Source: Methylibium sp. NZG
GTDB taxonomy: Bacteria > Pseudomonadota > Gammaproteobacteria > Burkholderiales > Burkholderiaceae_C
DNA length: 64,000 nucleotides
Reading direction: 5' to 3'
Assembly: GCA_001263235.1 (NCBI GenBank)
Contig: LGRD01000006.1
Coordinates: forward strand, 62,001 to 126,000
Part shown: positions 54,101-63,019 of the stretch, piece by piece
Layout: every line of letters starts with the position of its first letter
How positions within the stretch are numbered: the first letter of the stretch is position 1
Made by a program: the position numbers and the translations under genes
The notes under the pieces: generated by a model
Seen by the model: only the letters and a program-made list of their open reading frames with translations
The model's database searches: none
Told to the model about the DNA's origin: nothing

Positions 54101-55015
54101 ATGACCCCAGCCACTGCCCGCACCGCCGCGCTGTCGGGCACCGCTTTCGCTACGCTGCTGCTCATCGCGTTGATGATGGGCGCCAACCACGTGGCCGCGC
54201 GGCTGGCCTTCAACGACGGTGTCGACGTGGCCACCGCAGTCACCTTCCGCAGCGCGATCACCGCCGCGGTCGTCGCCCTGTTGCTCGTGCTGCAGCGCGT
54301 GCCGGTGGCCCTGACCGCACGGCACAAGAAGGCGCTGCCGGTCATCGGCTTGCTGATTGCCGTGCAGAGCCTGTGCCTGTATTCGGCGGTTGCGCGGCTG
54401 CCGGTGGCGCTGGCGCTGCTGGCTTTCAACACCTACCCGCTGTGGACGGCGCTGTGGGCGCGTGTGTTCTACGGCCACAGGCCCGAGCCGCGCCTGCTGC
54501 GTGCGATGCCGGTGATCCTGCTCGGCCTGGCGCTGGCGCTCGACGTGCTTGGCGCGGCCTCGGGCCTGGGCGCTGCCGCGCACTGGGGGCAGATCGGCGT
54601 GGGCGTGGCGTTTGCGCTGGCGGCCGGCGCCACCTTCGGCATGGCGCTGGTCGTCACGCAACACGAGGCCGCCGAGCTCGACGGCCGCCTGCGCACCGCC
54701 ACCACCATGGGCCTGGTCGCGCTGATCGCGCTGGCGGGCGTGGCAACGCAGGGCGGCTTTCAGCTGCCGCAGTCGGCGCCGGGCTGGTGGGGCCTGGCGA
54801 TGCTCACGTTGCTGTACGGCACGGCCTTCACGATCATGTTCACCGTGCTGCCCAAGCTCGGCGTGGTGGGCAACTCGGCCATCATGAACATCGAGCCGGT
54901 CTTTGCGCTCGTGCTCGCCTGGGCGATCCTGGGGCAGGCCATCGCGCCGTCGCAGGTGGCGGGCGGGCTGGTGGTGGTGGCAGCCGTGTTCTGGCTCGGG
55001 TTGCGGCGGCGCTGA
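54101..55015 (+). CDS. EamA/DMT-family transporter
   Basis: 304 aa, ten predicted membrane helices in two EamA repeats (first with LMMGANHVAARLAFNDG, second with NIEPVFALVLAWAILGQ). Inner-membrane exporter or permease of the drug/metabolite transporter superfamily; substrate unknown. 75 nt after the RraA-like gene. GACAAT just before the start might be a -10 box. Confidence 0.9.
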   Translation: MTPATARTAALSGTAFATLLLIALMMGANHVAARLAFNDGVDVATAVTFRSAITAAVVALLLVLQRVPVALTARHKKALPVIGLLIAVQSLCLYSAVARLPVALALLAFNTYPLWTALWARVFYGHRPEPRLLRAMPVILLGLALALDVLGAASGLGAAAHWGQIGVGVAFALAAGATFGMALVVTQHEAAELDGRLRTATTMGLVALIALAGVATQGGFQLPQSAPGWWGLAMLTLLYGTAFTIMFTVLPKLGVVGNSAIMNIEPVFALVLAWAILGQAIAPSQVAGGLVVVAAVFWLGLRRR

Positions 55016-55137
55016 CGGCCGACTTCACACCGCCTTCACACAGCGTCCGTTTCGCTTCAAACCTGCTTCGCACGGCCGGCCGATCCTTCGCTGCAAGCCC
55101 ACCGCACCGGTGGCGCCTGCCCCAAGGAGAGACTGCC

Positions 55138-57279
55138 ATGCCATCCCGTTCCCGGTCGCCACGCTCGCCGCTGTCACCCTCGCCGTGGCGCAACATCGGC
55201 CGCCCCGCGCTGCGATTCGCATTTCACCCGCTCAAGCCGCTGACCCGCGCTGGGCGCGTGCTGCTGTGCGTCGCGGTGGCGGTCTTCGCCACGCTGGTTC
55301 TGGTGAAGTGGTCGCCCGCCCACGCCGACGACGCTGGTGCGCCGAAGGCCGAGAGCCCGTACTTCCAGCTCAACAGCCACGAGCCCGGCACCGACCGGCT
55401 GCCGCTGAAAGCCACGCGCGTGGACGTGCGCATCGCCGGTGTGATCGCCGACGTGACGGTGACGCAGCACTACCGCAACGAAGGCCAGCGCGCCATCGAC
55501 GCGCGCTACGTGTTCCCCGGCTCCACGCAGGCCGCCGTCTACGCGATGAACGTGCGCCTGGGCGAGCGGCTGCTGACGGCGCGCATCCGCGAAAAGCAAC
55601 AAGCGCGCATCGAGTTCGAGGCTGCCAAGAAGGAAGGCAAGACCAGTGCGCTGCTCGAACAACAGCGCCCGAACGTGTTCGAGATGAACGTCGCCAACAT
55701 CCTGCCCGGCGACGACGTGGCGGTGGAGCTGCGCTACACCGAGTTGCTGACGCCCACCGACGCGCTTTACGGCTTCGTGTTCCCGACCGTCGTCGGCCCG
55801 CGCTACAACTCGCCGCGCGGCGCGGCGGCTGGCGAGAAGTGGGTCAGCGCGCCGTACCTCAAGGCCGGCGAAGCCGCACCCGCTGCGTTCGACATCAAGC
55901 TCACGTTGGATGCGCCTGTGCCGGTGAAGGAGGTCACCTCGGCGTCGCACGACATCCGGGTGGACGGCACCGACACGCGCCGCGCCAGCATCGAGCTCGC
56001 ACCGAGCGACAAGCCCGCGAACAACCGCGACTTCATCCTGAACTACCGGCTGGCGGGCAGCCGCATCGAGTCGGGGCTGATGTTGTTCCGCGGCGGTGAA
56101 GGCAAGGACAGCGAGAACTTCTTTCTCGCGCTGGTCGAGCCGCCCAAGGCCGTGCCGGTGGCGCAGATCAACCCGCGCGAGTACATCTTCGTCGTCGACA
56201 TCTCGGGCTCAATGCACGGCTACCCGCTGGAGACGTCGAAGGTGCTGCTGCAGGACCTGATCGGCAACCTGCGGCCGAGCGACACCTTCAACGTGATGCT
56301 GTTCAGCGGCAGCAACCGCATGCTGTCGCCCGCCTCGGTACCGGCGACGCGCGCCAACATCGAACAGGCGCTCGCGACCATCAAGCAGATGGGCGGCGGC
56401 GGCAGCACCGAGATCGTGCCGGCGCTCAAGCGCATCGCCGCGCTGCCGAAGGCGGCCGACGTGTCGCGCAGCGTGATCGTCGTGACCGACGGCTATGTGA
56501 CGGTCGAAGCCGAGGTCTTTCAGCTGATCGCGAAGAACCTGAACCGCAGCAACGTGTTTGCGTTCGGCATCGGCAGCAGCGTGAACCGGCACCTGATCGA
56601 AGGTATCGCCCGTGCCGGGCAGGGCGAGGCCTTCATCGTCACCAAGCCGGAGCAGGCGGCCGCGCAAGCCGAACGCCTGCGCAAGATGATCGACGCGCCG
56701 GTGCTGACGAACGTGAAGGCGCGCTTTGAGGGGCTGGACGTGTACGACGTGCAACCGCCGCTGGCGCAGTTGCCCGACGTGCTGGGCGGCCGGCCGGTGG
56801 TGCTGTTCGGCAAGTGGCGCAGCCAGGCGGGCGTGCCGGTCAGCGGCACGCTGGTGATCGAGGGCCGCAGCGCAGAAGGTGCGTACGCGAGCGAGGTGTC
56901 GGCCACCGGCCGTGAGGACAACGCCTCGTCTGCGCTGCGCCACCTGTGGGCACGCCAGCGCATCGCGTCGCTTTCCGACCAGGAGGCGCTCGAAGGCGGT
57001 AGCGCGCAAAAGGCCACCATCACCGAACTCGGGCTGACGTATGGCTTGCTGACGCAGTACACCAGCTTCATCGCGGTGGACCACATCGTGCGCAACCCGA
57101 ACCCGGCGCTCGCGCCGACGGTGAACCAGCCGTTGCCGCTGCCCGAAGGCGTGAGCAACCTGGCCGTAGCGACGGTCGGCGCCGAGGTGCCGAGCACGCC
57201 GGAGCCGAGCGCGTGGCTGGCGATGCTCGTGGTGCTGGGCATCGTGGTGAGCACGGTCGTCGCTCGCCGCCGCACGTGA
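55138..57279 (+). CDS. VIT/VWA protein with PEP-CTERM-like sorting tail
   Basis: 713 aa. AAGGAG precedes the ATG. Long N-terminal leader with TM/signal (GRVLLCVAVAVFATLVLVKW). VIT domain ~65-195 (VDVRIAGVIADVTVTQHYRN, ARYVFPGSTQAAVYAM), VWA domain ~347-520 with intact MIDAS FVVDISGSMHG and later VTDGY. Ends with TPEPSAWLAM, a hydrophobic helix and ARRRT: the PEP-CTERM pattern cut by exosortases. An exosortase gene follows 10 nt later and is its likely processing enzyme. Similar VIT-VWA layout occurs in sortase targets of marine proteobacteria. Expected on the outer membrane or cell surface. Confidence 0.88.
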   Translation: MPSRSRSPRSPLSPSPWRNIGRPALRFAFHPLKPLTRAGRVLLCVAVAVFATLVLVKWSPAHADDAGAPKAESPYFQLNSHEPGTDRLPLKATRVDVRIAGVIADVTVTQHYRNEGQRAIDARYVFPGSTQAAVYAMNVRLGERLLTARIREKQQARIEFEAAKKEGKTSALLEQQRPNVFEMNVANILPGDDVAVELRYTELLTPTDALYGFVFPTVVGPRYNSPRGAAAGEKWVSAPYLKAGEAAPAAFDIKLTLDAPVPVKEVTSASHDIRVDGTDTRRASIELAPSDKPANNRDFILNYRLAGSRIESGLMLFRGGEGKDSENFFLALVEPPKAVPVAQINPREYIFVVDISGSMHGYPLETSKVLLQDLIGNLRPSDTFNVMLFSGSNRMLSPASVPATRANIEQALATIKQMGGGGSTEIVPALKRIAALPKAADVSRSVIVVTDGYVTVEAEVFQLIAKNLNRSNVFAFGIGSSVNRHLIEGIARAGQGEAFIVTKPEQAAAQAERLRKMIDAPVLTNVKARFEGLDVYDVQPPLAQLPDVLGGRPVVLFGKWRSQAGVPVSGTLVIEGRSAEGAYASEVSATGREDNASSALRHLWARQRIASLSDQEALEGGSAQKATITELGLTYGLLTQYTSFIAVDHIVRNPNPALAPTVNQPLPLPEGVSNLAVATVGAEVPSTPEPSAWLAMLVVLGIVVSTVVARRRT

Positions 57280-57289
57280 AGGGCGCACT

Positions 57290-58861
57290 GTGATTGCTTC
57301 GATCTTGGCCGGTGCGCGCGCCGCGTCGCCTGCGGGCTGCGAACTCAGGGCCGCCGAAGACGCTGCCGACCACCAACGTTCGCGGGCCCACCCGTTCACC
57401 CTGAGCTCGTCGAAGGGCTGCGCGCACCACGGACCTGGGCTTCGACAGGCTCAGCCCGAACGGTGTTTGTCGCCAGCGCTGCCACCGCTCGCCTGGCTCG
57501 CGCTGCAAGCGGCGGCGCTTTGGCCGCACTGGTTCTGGGCAGTGGCGCGCGTGGCCGATGGGTCGGACGATCCGCTGGGGCTCGCCGCACTCGCGGTGCT
57601 GGCGCTCGCGGTGTGGCGCCTCGCTCCGGCGCTTCAGGCGCAGCCGCGGCCGGCGTGGCTGGCGCTCGCGCTGGTCGCCACCGTGCTGGCGACCGCGGCC
57701 ACGCTGGCCGCGCCGCCGCTGGTCGGCGCGGTGCTGGCGGCGCTGGCGCTGACGGCCACCCTGGCTGCCTTCTTGCCGGCGGGCCACGCACGGCTGCCGC
57801 TGGCCGGGCTGGCGGTGCTGGCGTTGCCGGTGGTGTCGTCGCTGCAGTTCTTCGCGGGCTTTCCGTTGCGCGTGGTCACCGCGCAACTCAGCACCTGGGG
57901 TCTGCAGGCGGCAGGCTGGGCGGCCGAGCGCAGCGGCACGGCGATGGTGGTGGAGGGCCGCCTCGTCATCGTCGACGCGCCGTGCTCGGGCGTGCAGATG
58001 GTGTGGATGGCGTACTTCTGCGCCTGTTCCGTGGCCGCGCTCGGCGGCACGGGCGCGCGTGGCGACAGGGCATTCCTGCGCCGCCTGCCGTGGGTCGGCG
58101 GCGTGGTGCTGGTGGGCAACGTGGTGCGCAACAGCGTGTTGGTGGCCCTGGAAGCGACGCAGGTGGCTGGCGCCGGCACCATCTCGGAAGCGGTGCACCA
58201 AGGCGTCGGCCTCGTGGTGCTGGCCGCGGTGTGCACGGTGGTGCTGGTGTTGATGCGGGGGGGCGGCACAGCCGTCGCCGGGCCCGCCCCTCGGGCGACG
58301 CGCGAGGTGACCCCACTTGCCTCGGGCAAGAGCGCAGCGCCGGCAAGGCGGGTGTTCGCCGCGGTGCTGTGCGTGTGCGCGTCCGCGCCGTGGTGGCAGG
58401 GCGGCGCGCTGGTCGCCTCGGCCGCGCCTGCGGCCGGCTCGGCAACCCACACCGAGTGGCCGGCGACGTGGGAAGGCAAACCGCTGCGCCCGCTTGCCTT
58501 CAGCGCGGTCGAGCAGCGTTTCGCCGCGCGCTTCCCGGGCCGCATGGCGCGCTTGACGGATGGCGAACAGGTGCTGGTGCTGCGTGAGCTGCACCGCCCG
58601 ACGCGCATGCTGCACCCGGCCGCCGATTGCTACCGCGGCCTGGGCTACCGCCTCCAGCAGGCGCAATTGGAGCGCGACGCACAGCATGCCCTGTGGCGCT
58701 GCTTCACGGCCGAGCGCGATGGGCGGCTCACGCGCGTGTGCGAGCAGATCGTCGATGCCAACGGCCAGGTGTTCACCGACGCGTCGAGCTGGTTCTGGGC
58801 CGCGCAGCTCGGCCGATCGAGCGGGCCGTGGCGGGCCGTGACCACGGCGAGGGCGCTGTGA
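57290..58861 (+). CDS. Exosortase with C-terminal EpsI-like domain
   Basis: 523 aa if the GTG at 57290 is used. About eight membrane helices; the exosortase triad is Cys232 (VDAPCSGVQMVW), Arg280 (GNVVRNSVLV) and His303 (EAVHQGVGLV). After a last helix (~350) a periplasmic domain follows with LHPAADCYRGLGYRL, reminiscent of EpsI/DUF3485. Residues ~36-58 are encoded by a palindromic repeat (57395-57465), so the real start could be the TTG at 57467 just before the first helix. Cleaves PEP-CTERM proteins; the adjacent VIT/VWA protein is the obvious substrate. Stop overlaps the next GTG. Confidence 0.87.
   Translation: MIASILAGARAASPAGCELRAAEDAADHQRSRAHPFTLSSSKGCAHHGPGLRQAQPERCLSPALPPLAWLALQAAALWPHWFWAVARVADGSDDPLGLAALAVLALAVWRLAPALQAQPRPAWLALALVATVLATAATLAAPPLVGAVLAALALTATLAAFLPAGHARLPLAGLAVLALPVVSSLQFFAGFPLRVVTAQLSTWGLQAAGWAAERSGTAMVVEGRLVIVDAPCSGVQMVWMAYFCACSVAALGGTGARGDRAFLRRLPWVGGVVLVGNVVRNSVLVALEATQVAGAGTISEAVHQGVGLVVLAAVCTVVLVLMRGGGTAVAGPAPRATREVTPLASGKSAAPARRVFAAVLCVCASAPWWQGGALVASAAPAAGSATHTEWPATWEGKPLRPLAFSAVEQRFAARFPGRMARLTDGEQVLVLRELHRPTRMLHPAADCYRGLGYRLQQAQLERDAQHALWRCFTAERDGRLTRVCEQIVDANGQVFTDASSWFWAAQLGRSSGPWRAVTTARAL
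57395..57465. repeat. Palindromic repeat family C inside the exosortase 5' end
   Basis: CCCGTTCACCCTGAGCTCGTCGAAGG ... GCTTCGACAGGCTCAGCCC is an imperfect inverted repeat (arms CCTGAGC..CGTCGAAG and CTTCGACAGGCTCAG), a well-known type of repeat in GC-rich betaproteobacteria by my recollection. A fragment of the same type is at 16013-16044. Confidence 0.7.
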
Positions 58862-60714
58862 GCGGGCGGCTGAAGCGCTGGGCGGGGTGGGCGCGTGCGC
58901 ATGCGCATGCGGGTGCGGGTGTGAGTGCGGGCGCATCCATCGCAGGGCCGGCGGTCGCGAACCTTGGGTTGCCCTCGATTTCGCAATTTGCCCCGCAGGT
59001 CTTCTCGCGACTCGCCTCGCACCGGTTCGCCCGCTGGGCGCTGCGCTGCCTCGTGTGGATCGCGGTGCTCGGCGCCGCATTGCTCGCCTGTGCCACCGCG
59101 CTGGCGATCGGCGTGGCCGTGATCCTGCGTCCCGCGCCCGGCGAATGGACCGAGACCGTGCCCTGGGGCCGTTGGCAGCGCGACGTGAGCATGCCCACGC
59201 TGCTGCGCATGGCAACGCACCCGTTCACGCTCAGTGTGTTGGCCGGTCGCCGGCTGGACACGCCGTTCGGCGCGGTGCAGGTGGTGGAAGAACCGGCGAC
59301 GCTTGGGCAGCCCGGCGGCAGCGTCGACAGCGCCGACAGCGCCCCACGCCGCTGGCGCATCGCCTGCGCACCGTGCGCGTTCGAGCGACGTGAACTGGGG
59401 CGCGAGCGCATCGTGCTGTCGCGTGTGGCCTTCACGCTCGAGCGCGACCGGCACATGAAGTTGCACGGCAGCTTCACGCTGGGCGAGGCGCCGAACGCGG
59501 TGACCGGGCGCTGGAGCGCGCGCATCGAGCCGGACCAGGCTGAGCTGGCGTTCGGCTTCCGCGACGCGCCGCTGGCGCATGCCTTCGGCGTGTTCGGTGC
59601 CGCCATCCCCGAATTGAAACGTACCCGCATCGAAGGCCGCATTGGCTTGATCGCGCGGCTGCGCCTGCCCTCGCGCGAGTTGATCCTGAAGCCGCGCATC
59701 GACGGCTTCAGCGTGTCGGGCCTGGGCACCGAGGCGTTGCTGGGCGCCGCGCCGGCCTGCGCGGGCGGGCACGCCGGCCGCTCGTCGGACAAGCCGTTCG
59801 GCACGTGGCTGCCCCGCGCCGTGGTCGCGGCCGAGGACCAGCGCTTCCACGAACACGCCGGTTTCGACATGGCCGAAATCGTCGCCGCCTGGGCCGGCCG
59901 CCAGCGTGCTGCCGATCGAGCGGGCGACGCTTCGCCCGGCGTCGTGGGCGACGAGCGTGGCGAACGTGCCCAGCGCGCCGAGCTTGCAAGAGGCGCCAGC
60001 ACCTTGTCGCAGCAGCTCGCCAAGCTGCTCTACACCGGCGACCGCCCGAGCCACGCGCGCAAGCTGCGCGAGCTGCTCTACGCGGTGGAACTCGACCGCA
60101 CGCTCGGCAAGGCGCGCGTGCTGAACCTGTACCTGGCCATCGCGCCGTGGGGCGACGGGCGCTGTGGCGCACACGCGGCGTCTCAGGCGCTGCTCGGCAA
60201 GCCCGCGGCGGCGCTGTCGCCAGTGGAAGCGGCGTGGCTCGCCAGCCTGCTGCGCAACCCCGACGCCGCGCTGGCGCGGATGGTGCGCACCGGCGAGGTG
60301 GACGTTCGGCGCGTCGGCCACATCATCGACGGCCTGCGGCCGATGCCGCTGGCGCGCCGCCTGGCGGCCCAGCACACGCTGGACACCTGGCGGCCCGATT
60401 GGCTCGGTGCGCCGACGCCGAGGCCGCAGGCCGTTCGTGCGATGCCTTCCGGGGCGACCAGCACCGCCGCGCCCCGTTGGCACGGCGCCCCCGACGCCGG
60501 CCCCGGCGAGGCGCCTGCCGACGCTGCCGACGAGGCCGACACCGCGCTTGCTGCAGCGGGTGTGGCGATCAACGTGGCCAGTGCCACCACGGCGGCCACG
60601 GCCGCCACAGCCACCGCAGCCACCGCAGCCACCGCAGCCACGACGACCACCACAGCCGCAACAGCCGCAACAGCCGCCGCTTCAGCGGCTACAACCGCTG
60701 CCGCGGCGCCATGA
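58858..60714 (+). CDS. GT51 peptidoglycan glycosyltransferase (non-MtgA type)
   Basis: 618 aa from a GTG overlapping the exosortase stop (GTGA). TM helix ~65-95, then ~200 residues of unknown periplasmic domain, then a GT51 domain from ~315: AAEDQRFHEHAGFD with the catalytic Glu, RGASTLSQQLAKLL, ARKLRELLYAVELDRTLGK and NLYLAIAPWGDGRCGAHAAS. A ~30-residue Arg/Ala/Asp-rich insert separates the first two motifs. There is no transpeptidase domain. The last ~70 residues are an Ala/Thr tail from GCCACC-type repeats. Probably polymerises glycan strands for the exosortase-linked surface structure; far larger than MtgA (~240 aa). Confidence 0.83.
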   Translation: MSGRLKRWAGWARAHAHAGAGVSAGASIAGPAVANLGLPSISQFAPQVFSRLASHRFARWALRCLVWIAVLGAALLACATALAIGVAVILRPAPGEWTETVPWGRWQRDVSMPTLLRMATHPFTLSVLAGRRLDTPFGAVQVVEEPATLGQPGGSVDSADSAPRRWRIACAPCAFERRELGRERIVLSRVAFTLERDRHMKLHGSFTLGEAPNAVTGRWSARIEPDQAELAFGFRDAPLAHAFGVFGAAIPELKRTRIEGRIGLIARLRLPSRELILKPRIDGFSVSGLGTEALLGAAPACAGGHAGRSSDKPFGTWLPRAVVAAEDQRFHEHAGFDMAEIVAAWAGRQRAADRAGDASPGVVGDERGERAQRAELARGASTLSQQLAKLLYTGDRPSHARKLRELLYAVELDRTLGKARVLNLYLAIAPWGDGRCGAHAASQALLGKPAAALSPVEAAWLASLLRNPDAALARMVRTGEVDVRRVGHIIDGLRPMPLARRLAAQHTLDTWRPDWLGAPTPRPQAVRAMPSGATSTAAPRWHGAPDAGPGEAPADAADEADTALAAAGVAINVASATTAATAATATAATAATAATTTTTAATAATAAASAATTAAAAP

Positions 60715-61489
60715 GCGGCGGCAGCTCGCTGCCGGCCAGCCAGGCCGTCACCAGCGGCGCCGCGTCGTCCTGTTGCGCGGCCTGCCACACCAGCTCGGGT
60801 GGCGCCACGCGGCTGCCGACGGGGCTGGCCGGCAGTTGCGCGGCGAGTTCGGCAACGAACTGCGCCACCTTCGTTGCGCGCACCGGCTGGTGCGCGGCCG
60901 GGATCATCAGGCGCAGTTGCATCAGCAACCCGTCGGCCACCCGCTGCAGCCACGCATCGGCGCGGGGGTCGCCCGGCGGCTGCGCTGTGCGCACGAACAC
61001 CAGGTGCTCGAAGCCGATCTCGGCGACGGCCTGTTCGTCCAGGTTCGCCAGGCCGTGCCGAAGCGCATGCGGCAGCCCGGCGGGCGAGTGCGGCATCACC
61101 ACCACCAGGTGCCGCACGCCCTGGCAGCGTAGCCAGCGCGCGAGCACCGGCAGGGCTTGCGGCTCGGCGCGCAGGTAGGCGTCTTCGCGGCCATTGGCGT
61201 GGCGCGCGCGGTCGAACACCACCACGGCGCTGCGGGCCGTGGCGGGCGATGCGAGCGCGCGGTCCTCGAAGTCCGGTGCGGGCAGCGGCTCCAGCCCGCG
61301 CACCGTGCCTTTGAAGGCCTGCGCCACCAGCACCCGCAGCGGCGCCAGCCGACCGGTTCCGAGCATTTTTTCGAGCACCGCCGAGCCCAGCGCCCCACCA
61401 CCGCCGATCAGCAGCGTGCCCGGCCCGCCGCGCAGCTTGCGTGGCGCGTTGCCGGGCGGGCCGCGCAAGGTGCTGTTGACCATGTCCAT
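60689..61489 (-). CDS. Rossmann-fold protein of unknown function
   Basis: 266 aa. GTLLIGGGGALGSAVLEKML (~24-43) is a nucleotide-binding GxGGxxG motif like that of NAD(P)-dependent epimerases/SDRs, followed by beta-alpha units (HLVVVMPHSPAGLP, HLVFVRTAQPP). No YxxxK catalytic motif is seen, so it may bind NAD(P) without classical SDR activity, as in HSCARG/NmrA-like sensors. Convergent with the GT51 gene, overlapping it by 26 nt. Confidence 0.65.
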   Translation of the reverse strand: MDMVNSTLRGPPGNAPRKLRGGPGTLLIGGGGALGSAVLEKMLGTGRLAPLRVLVAQAFKGTVRGLEPLPAPDFEDRALASPATARSAVVVFDRARHANGREDAYLRAEPQALPVLARWLRCQGVRHLVVVMPHSPAGLPHALRHGLANLDEQAVAEIGFEHLVFVRTAQPPGDPRADAWLQRVADGLLMQLRLMIPAAHQPVRATKVAQFVAELAAQLPASPVGSRVAPPELVWQAAQQDDAAPLVTAWLAGSELPPLMAPRQRL

Positions 61490-61565
61490 GCGGGCACTGT
61501 ACCGAGCCGCTCAGTGGCCAGGCCGAGACTGATGTGCAGGTACCGTCGGCCTGCGGCCGGCAGTG

Positions 61566-62162
61566 TCAGCGCGGACTGTCGAACAGCTCGCCCGGCACGG
61601 TCGGCGGCGGGCCGGCCACGGTCAGAAAGTCCGACATGCTGACCTCGCGGACCTCCAGCTTGTGATCGACGAAGAACGACGACAGCGCGTTCGGCTTGCA
61701 CACGACCGGCAGCGCTTCCTCGCGCCCGACGATCGCCACGTCGAGCCGTGCTTGCAGCAGCGCCAACCCTTCGAGCAAAGGCTCTTGCGCCAGCCCTTGC
61801 AGTTGCGCCGCCGCACGGCGCAGCGCCGGCAGCGGGATTTCGTCGAAGGCGCGCAGCCCGCGCCGCTCCAGCCCCTGCTCCAGCAGCGCCAGAAAGGGCA
61901 GGCCCTTGCGCGAGTTGCTGTAGCGGTCCAGTTCGGCCTTCAGGTCGTGCCGCATCAGGCGGGCTTGTGCATCGGCCGAGGTGATCGCCGCAGCCGAGGC
62001 GCCGCCCAGTTCGCCCTCGAGCATCACGCTGAGCCGCCCCTGGCTGCGCTCCACGCGCAACGGCTTGCCGAAGCTGCCGCGCGCGTTGCGGATGAGCGCA
62101 CGCAGGGCCGCGCTGCCCGGGTCGGGCGACTCGCTGGGCTCGGCAGGAGGCTTGGACGTCAT
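61566..62162 (-). CDS. Hypothetical cytoplasmic protein
   Basis: 198 aa from the ATG at 62162 (GGAG ~13 nt upstream). No signal peptide or membrane helix. Starts with a Pro/Ser-rich stretch, then ALRALIRNARGSFGKPLRVE, LERYSNSRKGLPFLALLEQG-like helices and an acidic-hydrophobic end. I do not recognise the family. Codon use and length support a real gene; 76 nt downstream is the Rossmann protein. Confidence 0.6.
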   Translation of the reverse strand: MTSKPPAEPSESPDPGSAALRALIRNARGSFGKPLRVERSQGRLSVMLEGELGGASAAAITSADAQARLMRHDLKAELDRYSNSRKGLPFLALLEQGLERRGLRAFDEIPLPALRRAAAQLQGLAQEPLLEGLALLQARLDVAIVGREEALPVVCKPNALSSFFVDHKLEVREVSMSDFLTVAGPPPTVPGELFDSPR

Positions 62163-62347
62163 GGCGGGCGTTCTCCGAGGTTCCGGGTTGCTCGGGTTAT
62201 CGGCAGCCGGTCGGCAAACTGAAGGCCGGGCAGAAAGCCTTGGCGACGGGCCCTGCGACGCCACCGTTGCATTGAATGGACGGCCGTCAATCCCCAGCTT
62301 GCAGAGCGGGTACCATCGCGCCCGCATCCATCAGACAGGAGACCTCC

Positions 62348-62977
62348 ATGCTTCTCGCCCTTTCCACCTCCACCCGCCGCTCCTGGGCGGCAGCACTCGC
62401 CGTGGTGGCCTCACTCGGCCTGGGCGGCTGCGGCTACAACGACTTCCAGCGCCTGGACGAATCGGTCAAGGGCGCCTGGGCCGAGGTGCTGAACCAGTAC
62501 CAGCGCCGCGCCGACCTCATCCCCAACATCGTCGCCACCGTCAAGGGCGAGGCCAACTTCGAGCAGGAGACGCTCACCAAGGTGATCGAGGCGCGCTCCA
62601 AGGCGACCAGCATCCAGGCCACGCCGGAGCTCATCAACGACCCGGCGGCGTTCCAGAAATTCCAGGCCGCGCAGGGCGAACTGACCGGTGCTTTGAGCCG
62701 CCTGATGGTGGTGGCCGAGCAGTACCCGAACCTGAAGGCCAACGCCGGCTTCCAGGACTTGCGCACGCAGCTCGAAGGCACCGAGAACCGCGTGACCGTT
62801 GCGCGCAACCGCTATATCAAGGAAGTGGCCGCCTACAACGTGCTGGCGCGCAGCTTCCCGACCAACCTGACGGCGATGATGTTCAGCTACGCGGTGAAGC
62901 CCAGCTTCACGGTGCAGAACGAGGCGCAAATTTCGGCGCCGCCGGCCGTCAACTTCGAGAAGCCGGCGCCCAAGTGA
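62348..62977 (+). CDS. lemA: LemA-family lipoprotein-like protein
   Basis: 209 aa. Signal region ending in LGLGGCGYND gives a lipobox-like LGGC, then the LemA signature YNDFQRLDESVKGAWAEVLN, QYQRRADLIPNIVATVKG and ENRVTVARNRYIKEVAAYN. All-helical protein of unknown biochemical role, usually encoded before TPM-domain proteins, as here. Start at 62348 with GGAGACC upstream. Confidence 0.93.
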   Translation: MLLALSTSTRRSWAAALAVVASLGLGGCGYNDFQRLDESVKGAWAEVLNQYQRRADLIPNIVATVKGEANFEQETLTKVIEARSKATSIQATPELINDPAAFQKFQAAQGELTGALSRLMVVAEQYPNLKANAGFQDLRTQLEGTENRVTVARNRYIKEVAAYNVLARSFPTNLTAMMFSYAVKPSFTVQNEAQISAPPAVNFEKPAPK

Positions 62978-63019
62978 GCCGGCGGGCCTGAAAGCCGCCG
63001 CCTCGTCACTGCCTGCACC

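Noticed and set aside
57290-57466. Separate small gene upstream of the exosortase
   Set aside because: Same frame as the exosortase, no stop between them, and mostly repeat sequence.
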